This document shows, piece after piece, positions 24,848 to 32,973 of a DNA stretch of 64,000 bases; the first letter of the stretch is position 1, and every line of letters starts with the position of its first letter. The notes under the pieces are model-generated. The model did no database searches and had not been told where the DNA came from. It saw only the letters and a program-made list of their open reading frames with translations. A program made the translations under genes and the position numbers. The stretch spans positions 306,145 through 370,144 of the forward strand of contig NZ_QEYO01000003.1 of assembly GCF_023718305.1 (NCBI RefSeq), in the 5' to 3' direction. Origin of the DNA: Gramella sp. AN32 (GTDB taxonomy: Bacteria > Bacteroidota > Bacteroidia > Flavobacteriales > Flavobacteriaceae).

Positions 24848-25684
24848 ATGAGCAGAAACGAACGATCTTCAGGTAAAAAATTTAGCGGGAGACAGGATGG
24901 CGAAAGAAAGAAATCTACATCCAGAGGAAATGCCCCTATCCAAAAGAAAATAGAAAAGAGCTCGCCTTCTACTCAGGATGGTATTAGATTGAACAAATAT
25001 ATCGCTAATTCCGGAGTATGTTCAAGAAGAGAAGCGGATACTTATATCGCTGCCGGAAATGTAACGGTAAATGGAAAAGTTATTACCGAAATGGGTTACC
25101 GGGTAAAACTCGAGGATGATGTTCGTTTTGACGGGCGTCGTTTAAATCCGGAAAAACCTGAATATATTCTGCTAAATAAACCAGCTGGATTTTTTGTCAC
25201 CGGTAATCCTGAAAAAGGGGGGCGTACCGTAATGGAATTGGTTTCTAAGGTTACCAGCGCCAAAGTAAGCCCCATAGGAAAACTGGATAACCAGGCAAAA
25301 GGTCTTATTCTCTTTACCAATGACGGGACCCTGGCTAAAAACCTTGCCAAACCAAAGAACGGAATTCGTCAAATCTACCAGGTTACCTTAAATAAAAATT
25401 TGAGCCAGGATGATCTCGATGGAATTAAAAAAGGGGTTTATCTTGAAGGTTCAAAAGTAACCATTACCGATGCCAGTTTTATTGATGATCGCCCGCATAC
25501 CGAAGTTGGAATCGAGCTAAACAGCATCAAGGAGCATGTTATAACTCGAATTTTTAAAAGTTTAAACTACGAAGTTGAAAGTGTGGATCGTGTAGTCTTT
25601 GGCGGTTTAACTAAAAAAGATCTGGCTCGTGGCCGTACCAGAAGCCTTACTAAACAAGAAATCATCAATCTGGGAATGCTTTAA
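24848..25684 (+). CDS. 23S rRNA pseudouridine synthase, RluB/RsuA family
   Basis: 278 residues: a basic disordered N-terminus (1-45), an S4 RNA-binding domain (IRLNKYIANSGVCSRREAD, 46-64, through about 105) and a RsuA-type catalytic domain (107-275). The catalytic Asp is D147 in PIGKLDNQAKGLILFTNDG. The Q-A in place of the more common T-x after Asp is tolerated in this subgroup. It should isomerise a uridine in the large-subunit peptidyl transferase region (RluB/RluF-like). It has its own promoter and closes the isoprenoid gene run. Confidence 0.9.
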   Translation: MSRNERSSGKKFSGRQDGERKKSTSRGNAPIQKKIEKSSPSTQDGIRLNKYIANSGVCSRREADTYIAAGNVTVNGKVITEMGYRVKLEDDVRFDGRRLNPEKPEYILLNKPAGFFVTGNPEKGGRTVMELVSKVTSAKVSPIGKLDNQAKGLILFTNDGTLAKNLAKPKNGIRQIYQVTLNKNLSQDDLDGIKKGVYLEGSKVTITDASFIDDRPHTEVGIELNSIKEHVITRIFKSLNYEVESVDRVVFGGLTKKDLARGRTRSLTKQEIINLGML

Positions 25685-25690
25685 AATTTT

Positions 25691-25723
25691 TTTGATTTCA
25701 GGTTTTAAAATTTAATACCTTTA
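25691..25723 (+). promoter_or_regulatory. Promoter of the polyamine operon
   Basis: TTTG (25691-25694), 21 bases, TACCTTTA (25716-25723) is close to the Bacteroidota consensus, with one change in the last base. It implies a transcript start near 25730 and a leader of about 215 bases before speA, unusually long for this genome. Confidence 0.55.
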
Positions 25724-25731
25724 CAACTTCA

Positions 25732-25839
25732 ATGAGGCACAACAGCTTCCATAAGTATGTAAATCGATTGATAGACGATTTAATTTTCCCGACTATAATG
25801 ATAATGAACTTCAACTTGTTAGCTCAGTTGGGATCATGA
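25732..25839 (+). CDS. Possible 35-codon upstream ORF in the speA leader
   Basis: An ATG (25732) opens 35 codons ending in TGA at 25837, reading MRHNSFHKYVNRLIDD and then LIFPTIMIMNFNLLAQLGS. It lies just after the predicted transcription start and upstream of the arginine decarboxylase gene. Basic residues come first and a hydrophobic stretch follows. It could be a regulatory leader peptide, since polyamine genes are often controlled through upstream ORFs, or a chance ORF. No homologue is known to me. Confidence 0.35.
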   Translation: MRHNSFHKYVNRLIDDLIFPTIMIMNFNLLAQLGS

Positions 25840-25944
25840 CCATTTCCATATACCCAATTTTTATTCTTAACATTAATTTACCAGTCGATTTTTTTGACCC
25901 TCTCATTTATTATCTAATTTTTCGCCTTTAAATATTATAAGAAA

Positions 25945-27339
25945 TTGAATACCAAGTATAGCGACCTTATAGATCAAACTTATTATTTCCCCCAGGAAGA
26001 ATTCAAACTTCAGGATACACACCTAAAATTTCACGGCATCGATCTCATGGGACTCGTAGAAGAATATGGTGTGCCCCTAAAGTTCACCTATTTACCCAAA
26101 ATTTCAGATAATATTGGCAGGGCGAAAGACTGGTTTAGAAAAGCCATTGAAAAGCTTGATTACAAAGGTTCGTACAATTATTGTTATTGTACTAAAAGCT
26201 CCCATTTTGAACATGTTTTGAATGAGGCATTGAAAAATGATATCCATATAGAAACATCATCTGCATTCGATATCAATATTGTTGAAAAACTGAAAGAATC
26301 GGGCAAGATCACAGAGGATAACTGGATAATTTGCAATGGTTTTAAAAGGGATCAATACATCTCGAATATCAGTAAACTGATTAATACCGGCCATAAAAAG
26401 TGTATCCCCATAATTGACAATTATGAAGAACTGGATCTACTTTCAGAAAAGATTGAGGGCAAATTTGAGGTAGGAATACGAATTGCTTCGGAAGAAGAAC
26501 CGAAATTTGAATTTTATACTTCCCGTCTTGGCATAGGTTATAAGAATATTGTCCCGTTTTACAAGCAACAAATTCAGGAGAATGAACAGGTAAGCTTAAG
26601 AATGTTGCATTTTTTCATCAATACCGGGATCCGTGATACAGCCTATTATTGGAACGAGCTGAACAAATGTCTAAAGGTATATATCAACCTGAAAAGAATT
26701 TGTCCCAACCTGGACAGTCTTAATATTGGCGGCGGTTTTCCCATCAAAAATTCTCTCGCATTCGATTATGATTATGCCTATATGGTCGAAGAAATTGTAA
26801 ATCAAATCCAGTTAGCCTGTGAAGAGGCAGAGGTGGACGTTCCCCATATTTTTACTGAATTCGGAAGTTTTACCGTGGGGGAAAGTGGTGGCGCCATCTA
26901 CGAAGTTTTATACCAGAAACAGCAGAACGACCGGGAAAAATGGAATATGATCAACTCCTCCTTTATCACCACATTACCAGATACCTGGGCGATCAGCAAG
27001 AAATTTGTGATGCTGGCGATCAATCGCTGGAATGACGAATATGAACGGGTGCTGTTGGGCGGATTAACTTGTGATTCCGATGATTATTACAATTCAGAAC
27101 AGAATACGAATGCGATCTATCTTCCGAAGTTTAAAAAAGAAAAGCCCCTGTATATAGGATTTTTTAATACCGGCGCCTATCAGGAAACCATTGGAGGTTT
27201 TGGCGGATTGCAGCATTGTTTGATTCCGCAGCCCAAACATATTTTGATCGATAGAAATACTGAAGGAGAAATAACCACCAAACTATTTAGCACGCAACAA
27301 GATGCCGGTGAAATGCTAAATATTTTGGGATACAACTAA
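25945..27339 (+). CDS. speA: Arginine decarboxylase (fold III, flavobacterial short form)
   Basis: 464-residue PLP enzyme with an alanine-racemase-like barrel. The PLP lysine is K84 in YCTKSSHFEH, the phosphate-binding glycine-rich strand is LNIGGGFPIKN, and the C-terminal Cys/Asp active-site block is LLGGLTCDSDDYY. It starts at TTG 25945, giving the MNTKYSDLIDQTYYFP start usual for flavobacterial homologues. It makes agmatine from arginine and is about 170 residues shorter than E. coli SpeA, lacking its extra helical domain. It leads an operon with agmatinase (51-base gap) and a DHS-like gene. Confidence 0.9.
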   Translation: MNTKYSDLIDQTYYFPQEEFKLQDTHLKFHGIDLMGLVEEYGVPLKFTYLPKISDNIGRAKDWFRKAIEKLDYKGSYNYCYCTKSSHFEHVLNEALKNDIHIETSSAFDINIVEKLKESGKITEDNWIICNGFKRDQYISNISKLINTGHKKCIPIIDNYEELDLLSEKIEGKFEVGIRIASEEEPKFEFYTSRLGIGYKNIVPFYKQQIQENEQVSLRMLHFFINTGIRDTAYYWNELNKCLKVYINLKRICPNLDSLNIGGGFPIKNSLAFDYDYAYMVEEIVNQIQLACEEAEVDVPHIFTEFGSFTVGESGGAIYEVLYQKQQNDREKWNMINSSFITTLPDTWAISKKFVMLAINRWNDEYERVLLGGLTCDSDDYYNSEQNTNAIYLPKFKKEKPLYIGFFNTGAYQETIGGFGGLQHCLIPQPKHILIDRNTEGEITTKLFSTQQDAGEMLNILGYN

Positions 27340-27390
27340 ATAAATTAAATTTTAATAACTTTAAATCACTAACAACCAATTTATTAAGTT

Positions 27391-28266
27391 ATGAGTAAGA
27401 AGAATTACGCCGGGATACCCGATAAATATGCTCGTATAGACGAAGCTAAAGTGGTATTGATTCCTGTTCCCTACGACGGCACCAGTACCTGGCAAAAAGG
27501 AGCGGATAAAGGTCCGGAGGCATTTTTAGAGGCTTCAGAGAACATGGAACTTTTTGATATTGAAACCCGTACCGAAGTTTATAGAAAAGGAATTTACCTC
27601 GCCCCACCTGTTTCTGAAAATTTTTCTCCTGAAAAGATGGTAGAAGCAGTTCATAAAACAACCAAAAACTACATCAAACAAGATAAGTTTGTAACGCTGT
27701 TTGGCGGGGAACACTCAATATCAATTGGAAGTATTCGTGCTTTTAATGAATCTTTTGAAGATTTGACCGTAGTGCAAATCGATGCGCATGCCGATTTAAG
27801 ACCCGAATATGAAGGTTCTAAATACAATCACGCCTGTGCCCTGCACGAGGCGAGTAAAGAGGCAAACCTTATCCAGATTGGGATACGTTCCATGGATGTT
27901 TCAGAAATGGATCATATGGATGAAAACAGGACCTATTTTGCCCATGACCTTTATGAAGACTGGCAGGAAGACGCGATTGGCCAAATGACGCCCAATGTTT
28001 TTATTACCATAGATTTGGACGCATTCGATCCCAGTATTATGCCATCTACAGGAACACCTGAGCCAGGAGGACTTTTTTGGTACGAAACACTGGAATTCCT
28101 GAAAATGATGTTCAAAAAGAAGAATGTAGTAGGCTTTGACATTGTAGAGCTTTGCCCGAATGATAAAGAAAAATCATCCAATTTCCTGGCGGCAAAACTT
28201 TATTACAAAATGTTGAGCTATAAATTTAAATATCAAGATTTTAACGAAGACGACGAAGATGAATAA
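27391..28266 (+). CDS. speB: Agmatinase
   Basis: 291-residue ureohydrolase that hydrolyses agmatine to putrescine and urea. The binuclear manganese site is complete: H108 in GGEHS, D131-x-H133-x-D135 in DAHAD, and D208/D210 in TIDLDAFDP. The C-terminal LCPNDKEKSSNFLAAKL block matches agmatinases more than arginases. It follows arginine decarboxylase in the operon and overlaps the DHS-like gene by 8 bases. Together these two enzymes supply putrescine. Confidence 0.93.
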   Translation: MSKKNYAGIPDKYARIDEAKVVLIPVPYDGTSTWQKGADKGPEAFLEASENMELFDIETRTEVYRKGIYLAPPVSENFSPEKMVEAVHKTTKNYIKQDKFVTLFGGEHSISIGSIRAFNESFEDLTVVQIDAHADLRPEYEGSKYNHACALHEASKEANLIQIGIRSMDVSEMDHMDENRTYFAHDLYEDWQEDAIGQMTPNVFITIDLDAFDPSIMPSTGTPEPGGLFWYETLEFLKMMFKKKNVVGFDIVELCPNDKEKSSNFLAAKLYYKMLSYKFKYQDFNEDDEDE

Positions 28267-29230
28267 AGGAAGTATTTCTCAGTTCATAGAAAAATATTAT
28301 AAACATTTTAATGCAGCCGCTCTTGTAGATGCGGCTAAAGATTACGAAAAACAACTGGAAGGCGGTTCTAAAATGCTGGTTTCCCTTGCCGGGGCAATGA
28401 GTACTGCAGAGATCGGGAAGATTTTTGCCGAAATGATTCGTCAGGATAAAGTGCATATTATTTCCTGTACAGGGGCAAATCTGGAAGAAGATGTGATGAA
28501 CCTGGTAGCTCATTCGCATTATAAACGAGTACCCAATTATCGTGATCTTACCCCTCAGGAAGAATGGGATTTACTGGAAAAAGGCTTGAATCGGGTAACC
28601 GATACCTGTATTCCGGAGGAAGAAGCTTTCAGAAGGATCCAGGAGCATATTTATAAAATATGGAAAGATGCTGAAGCAAATGGCGAACGTTACCTTCCGC
28701 ATGAATATTTATACAAATTGCTTTTAAGCGGGGTCATGGAAGAGCATTATGAGATCGACCTGAAAGATTCGTGGATGTATGCTGCTGCAGAAAAGAACCT
28801 GCCCATGGTCGTTCCCGGTTGGGAAGACAGCACACTGGGGAATATTTTTGCCTCTTATTGCATCAAAGGCGAACTTAAAACCAGTACCATGAAATCTGGT
28901 ATTGAATACATGACCTTTTTAGCCGACTGGTATACCGATAACTCTAAAGACGGAATTGGTTTCTTCCAGATTGGTGGCGGGATTGCCGGGGATTTCCCTA
29001 TCTGCGTGGTACCCATGTTATACCAGGATTTGGAAAGAACCGATACTCCTTTCTGGAGCTATTTCTGCCAGATTTCAGATTCCACAACCAGTTATGGATC
29101 ATACTCGGGAGCGGTCCCCAATGAAAAAATCACCTGGGGAAAATTAGACATCAAAACACCCAAGCATATTATTGAAAGTGATGCGACCATCGTCGCGCCT
29201 TTGATTTTCGCCTATTTGCTTGATATGTAA
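28259..29230 (+). CDS. Deoxyhypusine synthase family protein lacking the catalytic lysine
   Basis: 323 residues of the deoxyhypusine synthase (DHS) family, with the NAD-binding blocks ISCTGANLEEDVMNLVAHS (about 76-94), VVPGWEDSTLGN, and the C-terminal SDATIVAPLIFAYL. In eukaryotic DHS the nucleophilic Lys of GGGVVKHH forms the enzyme-butylamine intermediate; here the same stretch is GGGIAGDF, so Gly244 replaces Lys. Bacteria have no eIF5A, and known bacterial homologues (SpeY-like) make homospermidine, so the reaction here is probably a polyamine condensation by a different mechanism, or another step. It is the last gene of the polyamine operon, coupled to speB by an 8-base overlap. Confidence 0.9.
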   Translation: MNKGSISQFIEKYYKHFNAAALVDAAKDYEKQLEGGSKMLVSLAGAMSTAEIGKIFAEMIRQDKVHIISCTGANLEEDVMNLVAHSHYKRVPNYRDLTPQEEWDLLEKGLNRVTDTCIPEEEAFRRIQEHIYKIWKDAEANGERYLPHEYLYKLLLSGVMEEHYEIDLKDSWMYAAAEKNLPMVVPGWEDSTLGNIFASYCIKGELKTSTMKSGIEYMTFLADWYTDNSKDGIGFFQIGGGIAGDFPICVVPMLYQDLERTDTPFWSYFCQISDSTTSYGSYSGAVPNEKITWGKLDIKTPKHIIESDATIVAPLIFAYLLDM

Positions 29231-29253
29231 TTAACACAGAATCACAAAAAGTT

Positions 29254-29293
29254 AGAGCTGTTCAGGAGTACTTTTAAAACTGAGCAGCTTTTT
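29254..29293 (+). terminator. Terminator of the polyamine operon
   Basis: A ten-base stem (29256-29265 with 29280-29289, one G-U pair) and a T run to 29293 end 12 bases before the next gene's ATG. Confidence 0.75.
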
Positions 29294-29304
29294 ATTTATA
29301 TAGC

Positions 29305-29937
29305 ATGGATAATTGGATCATTTTCAGTATTGGATTTCTGGCGCAATTGCTTTTTTCCGCAAGATTGATCAGCCAGTGGATCATGTCTGAAAAGTCTAAA
29401 GAAGTAGAAACCCCGGTCATGTTCTGGATCCTGAGTCTGCTAGGTGCCATCCTGCTCTTTACGTATGGTTATTTGCGCCATGATTTCGCTATTATGCTGG
29501 GCCAATTCTTAATTTATGGCGTGTATTGGCGTAACCTCCAGTTGCAGGGGGAATGGAACAATAGGAATCTTCCCTTTAAGGTTTTGATCACCATCTTTCC
29601 TTTTGGATTTGCTGCTTATATTTTATTCTTTGGCTCCCTAACCTGGACAGAAGTTTTCCAGGGTGAAAATTTGGCTGGCTGGTTGATCGCTTTAGGTATT
29701 TTTGGACAATTGGTTTATACCTCCCGGTTTTTCTACCAGTGGTATTATTCTGAAAAGCATCAGGAATCTTCGCTCCCATTAGGTTTCTGGGTCTTGAGCC
29801 TGAGCGGGTCTATTTTGTTGTTCACCTATGGGATTTTCAGAAATGATCCTGTGCTTATTGCGGCGCATTTTTTCGGTGGAATTATTTATATGCGCGATAT
29901 GTATATTCTGAAAAATTCAGAAAAAAAGGCGCTTTAA
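29305..29937 (+). CDS. Duplicated LAB_N-domain membrane protein
   Basis: 210 residues formed by two copies of the lipid-A-disaccharide-synthase N-terminal (LAB_N) domain. The first copy has LLFSARLISQWIMSEKSKEV and VMFWILSLLGAILLFTYGYLR, the second LVYTSRFFYQWYYSEKHQES and LGFWVLSLSGSILLFTYGIFR, about 118 residues apart. Each has three membrane helices. LAB_N proteins occur beside glycosyltransferases that act on lipid-linked sugars, and the family is structurally like a PQ-loop/small transporter bundle, so a flippase-like role is possible but unproven. It ends convergently with, and 4 bases over, the mannosyltransferase-like gene. Confidence 0.85.
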   Translation: MDNWIIFSIGFLAQLLFSARLISQWIMSEKSKEVETPVMFWILSLLGAILLFTYGYLRHDFAIMLGQFLIYGVYWRNLQLQGEWNNRNLPFKVLITIFPFGFAAYILFFGSLTWTEVFQGENLAGWLIALGIFGQLVYTSRFFYQWYYSEKHQESSLPLGFWVLSLSGSILLFTYGIFRNDPVLIAAHFFGGIIYMRDMYILKNSEKKAL

Positions 29938-31379
29938 TATATTTTTCTGAAAAATTCCTTCAAAAAATATCCTGCCACAAGTAGATATTCCAACCCAATC
30001 AGCCATAAATTTTCCTGAAATTCAGAATGGGAATAGGCATAATAGCTTAGAATTATCGCGCCGCTCCATACGATTACGTATTTGAATTCAGTAAAAACGG
30101 AAAGGATCAAAGGGATCGCCAGATACCACGGATGAACGGTTGTAGAAAAGATCAGGTAAATCGTAACCGCAAAAAGCATGTTCGTAATGAGTTGTTTTGT
30201 GGTTTGATATTGTCTAAGGAAAGTGATGATTATAACCAGGAGAAAGGTCGAAATTGCCAGCGCCGTTCCGGCACTTTCAATAATATTATAGCCTTTCCAC
30301 TGAAATCCTATCCAACGAATGATATAATACACACTCGCGTTAAATTCGAACTTGCCAAACCAAAGTCCCACGCTGCTCATAAAATTCAGAAAAACTTCTG
30401 CGGAATAAAAAGGCAGGAAACTAAGGACAACTGTAGCTAAAACCAGAAAGTAAAAAGCGATTAATTTTAGAAAGCCGTCTATCCTTCGACTCCCTGTCCC
30501 TCTGGCAGGTAGGCGCCCAGGATGACCTGTTTTTGTAGCATTCCCCTTTGAATTTTTTTCGGTTGTCATGCTGAGCGGAGTCGAAGCCCTAAGAAAATAT
30601 TTCAATAGCAACGGAAGAAATAGCAAAGGCAATAACTTAACCGAAATGGATAGCCCGAAAACGATCGCACTAAAAATCCATTTTCGCTGATGCAATAAAT
30701 AAAGTGACCAGATTAACAAGAAAACCATAACCGATTCAAAATGCAGGTTTCCGGTCATTTCAATAATAATAAACGGATTCAGAATATACCAGAAGATTCG
30801 GTGTTCCGGGAGACCAAATGATTTCAGCAATTTTCTTCCGAAGAAAAGAGTACCAAAATCGGCTAAAATGATAACAATCCTAAAAATAATTGCGGAACCC
30901 AATATACTTTTTGCGGATAGAAATCCCGCAACAGCAAAAATCAGCTGATTTAAAGGCGCGTAATTGGAGTAATTACCTGCATTGAGACTTCCCATGCCTT
31001 TTATCAATTCCGAAGCCTGAGCGATCACAAGATTGGATGAGCCAATGATATTATCTGGAATAAACTGGTATGGATTCATTCCCGAAGCGATTAATCTCCC
31101 ATCCCAAATAAACCTGAAATAATCCTGCGATAAATTGGGTAAGGCGAACATAAAAACCAGCCTGAACAATAAAGCAGCTCCGGCCAGAAACCAGAAATTG
31201 TGTTTCTGCATCTGGATAAGCTTAAAACTCAGGAAAAATAATCCTAAATATAAGCCGGCGAGTTTTATAAAATCTGGCCGTTCAAGATCATAGGCAAATG
31301 AAAGATAGAAAGCAAAGCAGGAAATTGTAAAAACCAGAGGGGTTTTATATAACTGAAGTTTTTTTAAATCCATAATCAA
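29934..31379 (-). CDS. Polytopic glycosyltransferase (GT-C mannosyltransferase-like)
   Basis: 481 residues with about 11 membrane helices. The first periplasmic loop contains LPNLSQDYFRFIWDGRLIASG, the DxxR-type acidic site of GT-C enzymes that use polyprenyl-phosphate sugars, and the protein ends in a cluster of aromatic helices. It belongs with the cellulose-synthase-like GT2 and the dolichyl-phosphate-mannose-synthase-like GT2 next door, which together would build and use a polyprenyl-phosphate sugar. Residues about 263-300 (RASTPLSMTTEKNSKGNATK and on) are not family sequence but translation of a dispersed repeat inserted in frame in a loop. Confidence 0.82.
   Translation of the reverse strand: MIMDLKKLQLYKTPLVFTISCFAFYLSFAYDLERPDFIKLAGLYLGLFFLSFKLIQMQKHNFWFLAGAALLFRLVFMFALPNLSQDYFRFIWDGRLIASGMNPYQFIPDNIIGSSNLVIAQASELIKGMGSLNAGNYSNYAPLNQLIFAVAGFLSAKSILGSAIIFRIVIILADFGTLFFGRKLLKSFGLPEHRIFWYILNPFIIIEMTGNLHFESVMVFLLIWSLYLLHQRKWIFSAIVFGLSISVKLLPLLFLPLLLKYFLRASTPLSMTTEKNSKGNATKTGHPGRLPARGTGSRRIDGFLKLIAFYFLVLATVVLSFLPFYSAEVFLNFMSSVGLWFGKFEFNASVYYIIRWIGFQWKGYNIIESAGTALAISTFLLVIIITFLRQYQTTKQLITNMLFAVTIYLIFSTTVHPWYLAIPLILSVFTEFKYVIVWSGAIILSYYAYSHSEFQENLWLIGLEYLLVAGYFLKEFFRKIY
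30481..30588. repeat. Dispersed palindromic repeat inserted within a gene
   Basis: The left end ATCCTTCGACTCCCTG..GGCAGGTAGGCGCCC and the right end GTCATGCTGAGCGGAGTCGAAG (at 30565-30586) are inverted relative to each other over CTTCGACTCC and GGAGTCGAAG. Related copies lie at 6039, 40401 and 51650. The reading frame is kept through the whole element, adding about 36-38 residues to the membrane glycosyltransferase. Confidence 0.75.
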
Positions 31380-31401
31380 TTTTGATCCTTAGATTTTTTC
31401 C

Positions 31402-31434
31402 AAACCTCCCAGGTTTTAAAAACCTGGGAGGTTT
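31402..31434. repeat. 33-base perfect palindrome, copy 1
   Basis: Arms AAACCTCCCAGGTTTT and AAAACCTGGGAGGTTT flank one base. The identical 16-base arms recur at 47582-47614. It lies between two glycosyltransferase genes of the same strand. The flanks are not T-rich in either direction, so it may be a mobile or regulatory palindrome as much as a terminator. Confidence 0.85.
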
Positions 31435-31500
31435 ACATTTCGGGATCCACTTTAGGATTATTAAAAGCGGAAAGGTCAAAAGAATGTAAGGCTAATTTAA

Positions 31501-32973
31501 TCAAACTTCGGCTTTCAGGCTACTGAAGAAAACAAATCCAAATCCACCAAAAAGCATCAGGTGGAAAATAAGTAACCCAAAATCATTGAGTTTAAAAGCA
31601 CTCCAGATGGCGAACCCAAAATAGAGGAACAACAAACCTTCTATGATCAGGTTTTTCGAAAAGCGATTTTTCAAATAAGAATTGCCTTTCCAGGAATCTT
31701 TAACAGAACTAATATTAAATTTTGGTGTACGAATAAATTCAGATTTTTTACCAAAATGGCCTTCCAGAACAGCCAGTGAATTATGTACGGAAAAGCCCAT
31801 GGCGATCGAAAAAAAAGTGAGGAACATGCCAATAAATTTGAAAAAACTCTTAAAATTGCGGCCATGAATTTTTGCGTAAGCCACATAATAACAGAGAAAG
31901 AAAATCACTGTACTCAAAGCAAAGCCCGCGATCACATTAAAATACCAGGAGAAATCAGGATTGTTATGTTTTATATATAAAACCGGAACGCTTAATACTC
32001 CCAATAACAACACGATTAAGAACATGCTGGAATTGAGCAGGTGAAAGAATCCGTGGAATTTAGTGCTAAAAGAAACCGATTTATCTTTCAATAATTTGCC
32101 GTAATTTTTTCTGAAATTTTCCGCAGCCCCTTTGTTCCATCGAAACTGCTGGCTCCTTGCTGCACTAATCACCACGGGCAATTCAGCAGGAGTTTCCACA
32201 TTTTCCAGATATTTGAATTCCCATTTTTTCATCTGTGCCCGGTAACTCAAATCAAGATCTTCGGTGAGCGTATCACCGCTCCAGTTCCCGGCATCCAGAA
32301 TACATTCTTTGCGCCAGATTCCCGCCGTACCATTAAAATTGATAAAATTTCTACCAAAATTTCTACCGGTCTGCTCCAGAATAAAATGAAAATCGAGCGC
32401 AAACGCCTGTATCCTGGTAAGCAATGAATAATTACGGTTCAAATGCCCCCATCGGGTTTGCACCACGCCAATTTTTGGGTTTTTGAAATAAGGCAAGGTT
32501 TCCATAAGCCAGTTTTCACCCGGGACAAAATCTGAATCAAAAACAGCAACATACTCACCTTTGGCAATTTTAAGCCCTTCCCTGAGCGCGCCGGCTTTGT
32601 AACCCGTGCGGTTTTCTCTTTGAATATGCTGAATATCGATCCCAATTTTTTGTAATTCTGAAATAATTCCCGAAGTTTTCAGAATAGACTTATCTGTAGA
32701 ATCATCCAGTACCTGGATTTCCAACTTTTGCTTTGGGTAATTGATTATGGCGATATTTTTCAGCAGTCTTTCCACGACATAATACTCGTTATAAAGTGGA
32801 AGTTGTATGGTAACATAAGGGAATTCATCTTCAGAAAAATCAAACTTTTCAGAAGTATCAGTAGATTTTCCAGCTTTTAAATAATTAATGAGCAGGTGCA
32901 GCTGGGAAAGGCTGTAGATAAAAATTATAAGCAGCGCCAGCGTATAAATAATTATAACCGCTAAATCTATCAT
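31501..32973 (-). CDS. Cellulose-synthase-like family 2 glycosyltransferase
   Basis: 490 residues. An N-terminal membrane helix (about 5-25) precedes a GT-A domain with VTIQLPLYNEYYVVERLL (about 50-67), the nucleotide-sugar DD pair in VLDDSTD, the DxD in VFDSDFVPG, the TEDLDLSYRAQ acceptor Asp and the QQFRWNKGAAENF (QxxRW) signature. Four membrane helices follow. It lacks a PilZ domain and a BcsB partner. By family it processively adds a hexose on the cytoplasmic face. It is upstream of the GT-C gene and overlaps the GT2 gene before it by 4 bases. Confidence 0.9.
   Translation of the reverse strand: MIDLAVIIIYTLALLIIFIYSLSQLHLLINYLKAGKSTDTSEKFDFSEDEFPYVTIQLPLYNEYYVVERLLKNIAIINYPKQKLEIQVLDDSTDKSILKTSGIISELQKIGIDIQHIQRENRTGYKAGALREGLKIAKGEYVAVFDSDFVPGENWLMETLPYFKNPKIGVVQTRWGHLNRNYSLLTRIQAFALDFHFILEQTGRNFGRNFINFNGTAGIWRKECILDAGNWSGDTLTEDLDLSYRAQMKKWEFKYLENVETPAELPVVISAARSQQFRWNKGAAENFRKNYGKLLKDKSVSFSTKFHGFFHLLNSSMFLIVLLLGVLSVPVLYIKHNNPDFSWYFNVIAGFALSTVIFFLCYYVAYAKIHGRNFKSFFKFIGMFLTFFSIAMGFSVHNSLAVLEGHFGKKSEFIRTPKFNISSVKDSWKGNSYLKNRFSKNLIIEGLLFLYFGFAIWSAFKLNDFGLLIFHLMLFGGFGFVFFSSLKAEV

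Noticed and set aside
25814..25840. tRNA-like D-arm sequence TTAGCTCAGTTGGGA in the speA leader
   Set aside because: No acceptor stem, anticodon arm or T-loop GGTTCGA follows; a single D-arm match of this length can arise by chance and lies inside the upstream ORF.
31402..31434. Palindrome as a rho-independent terminator of the cellulose-synthase-like gene
   Set aside because: On either strand the bases after the stem are not a T run, so it was called a repeat.
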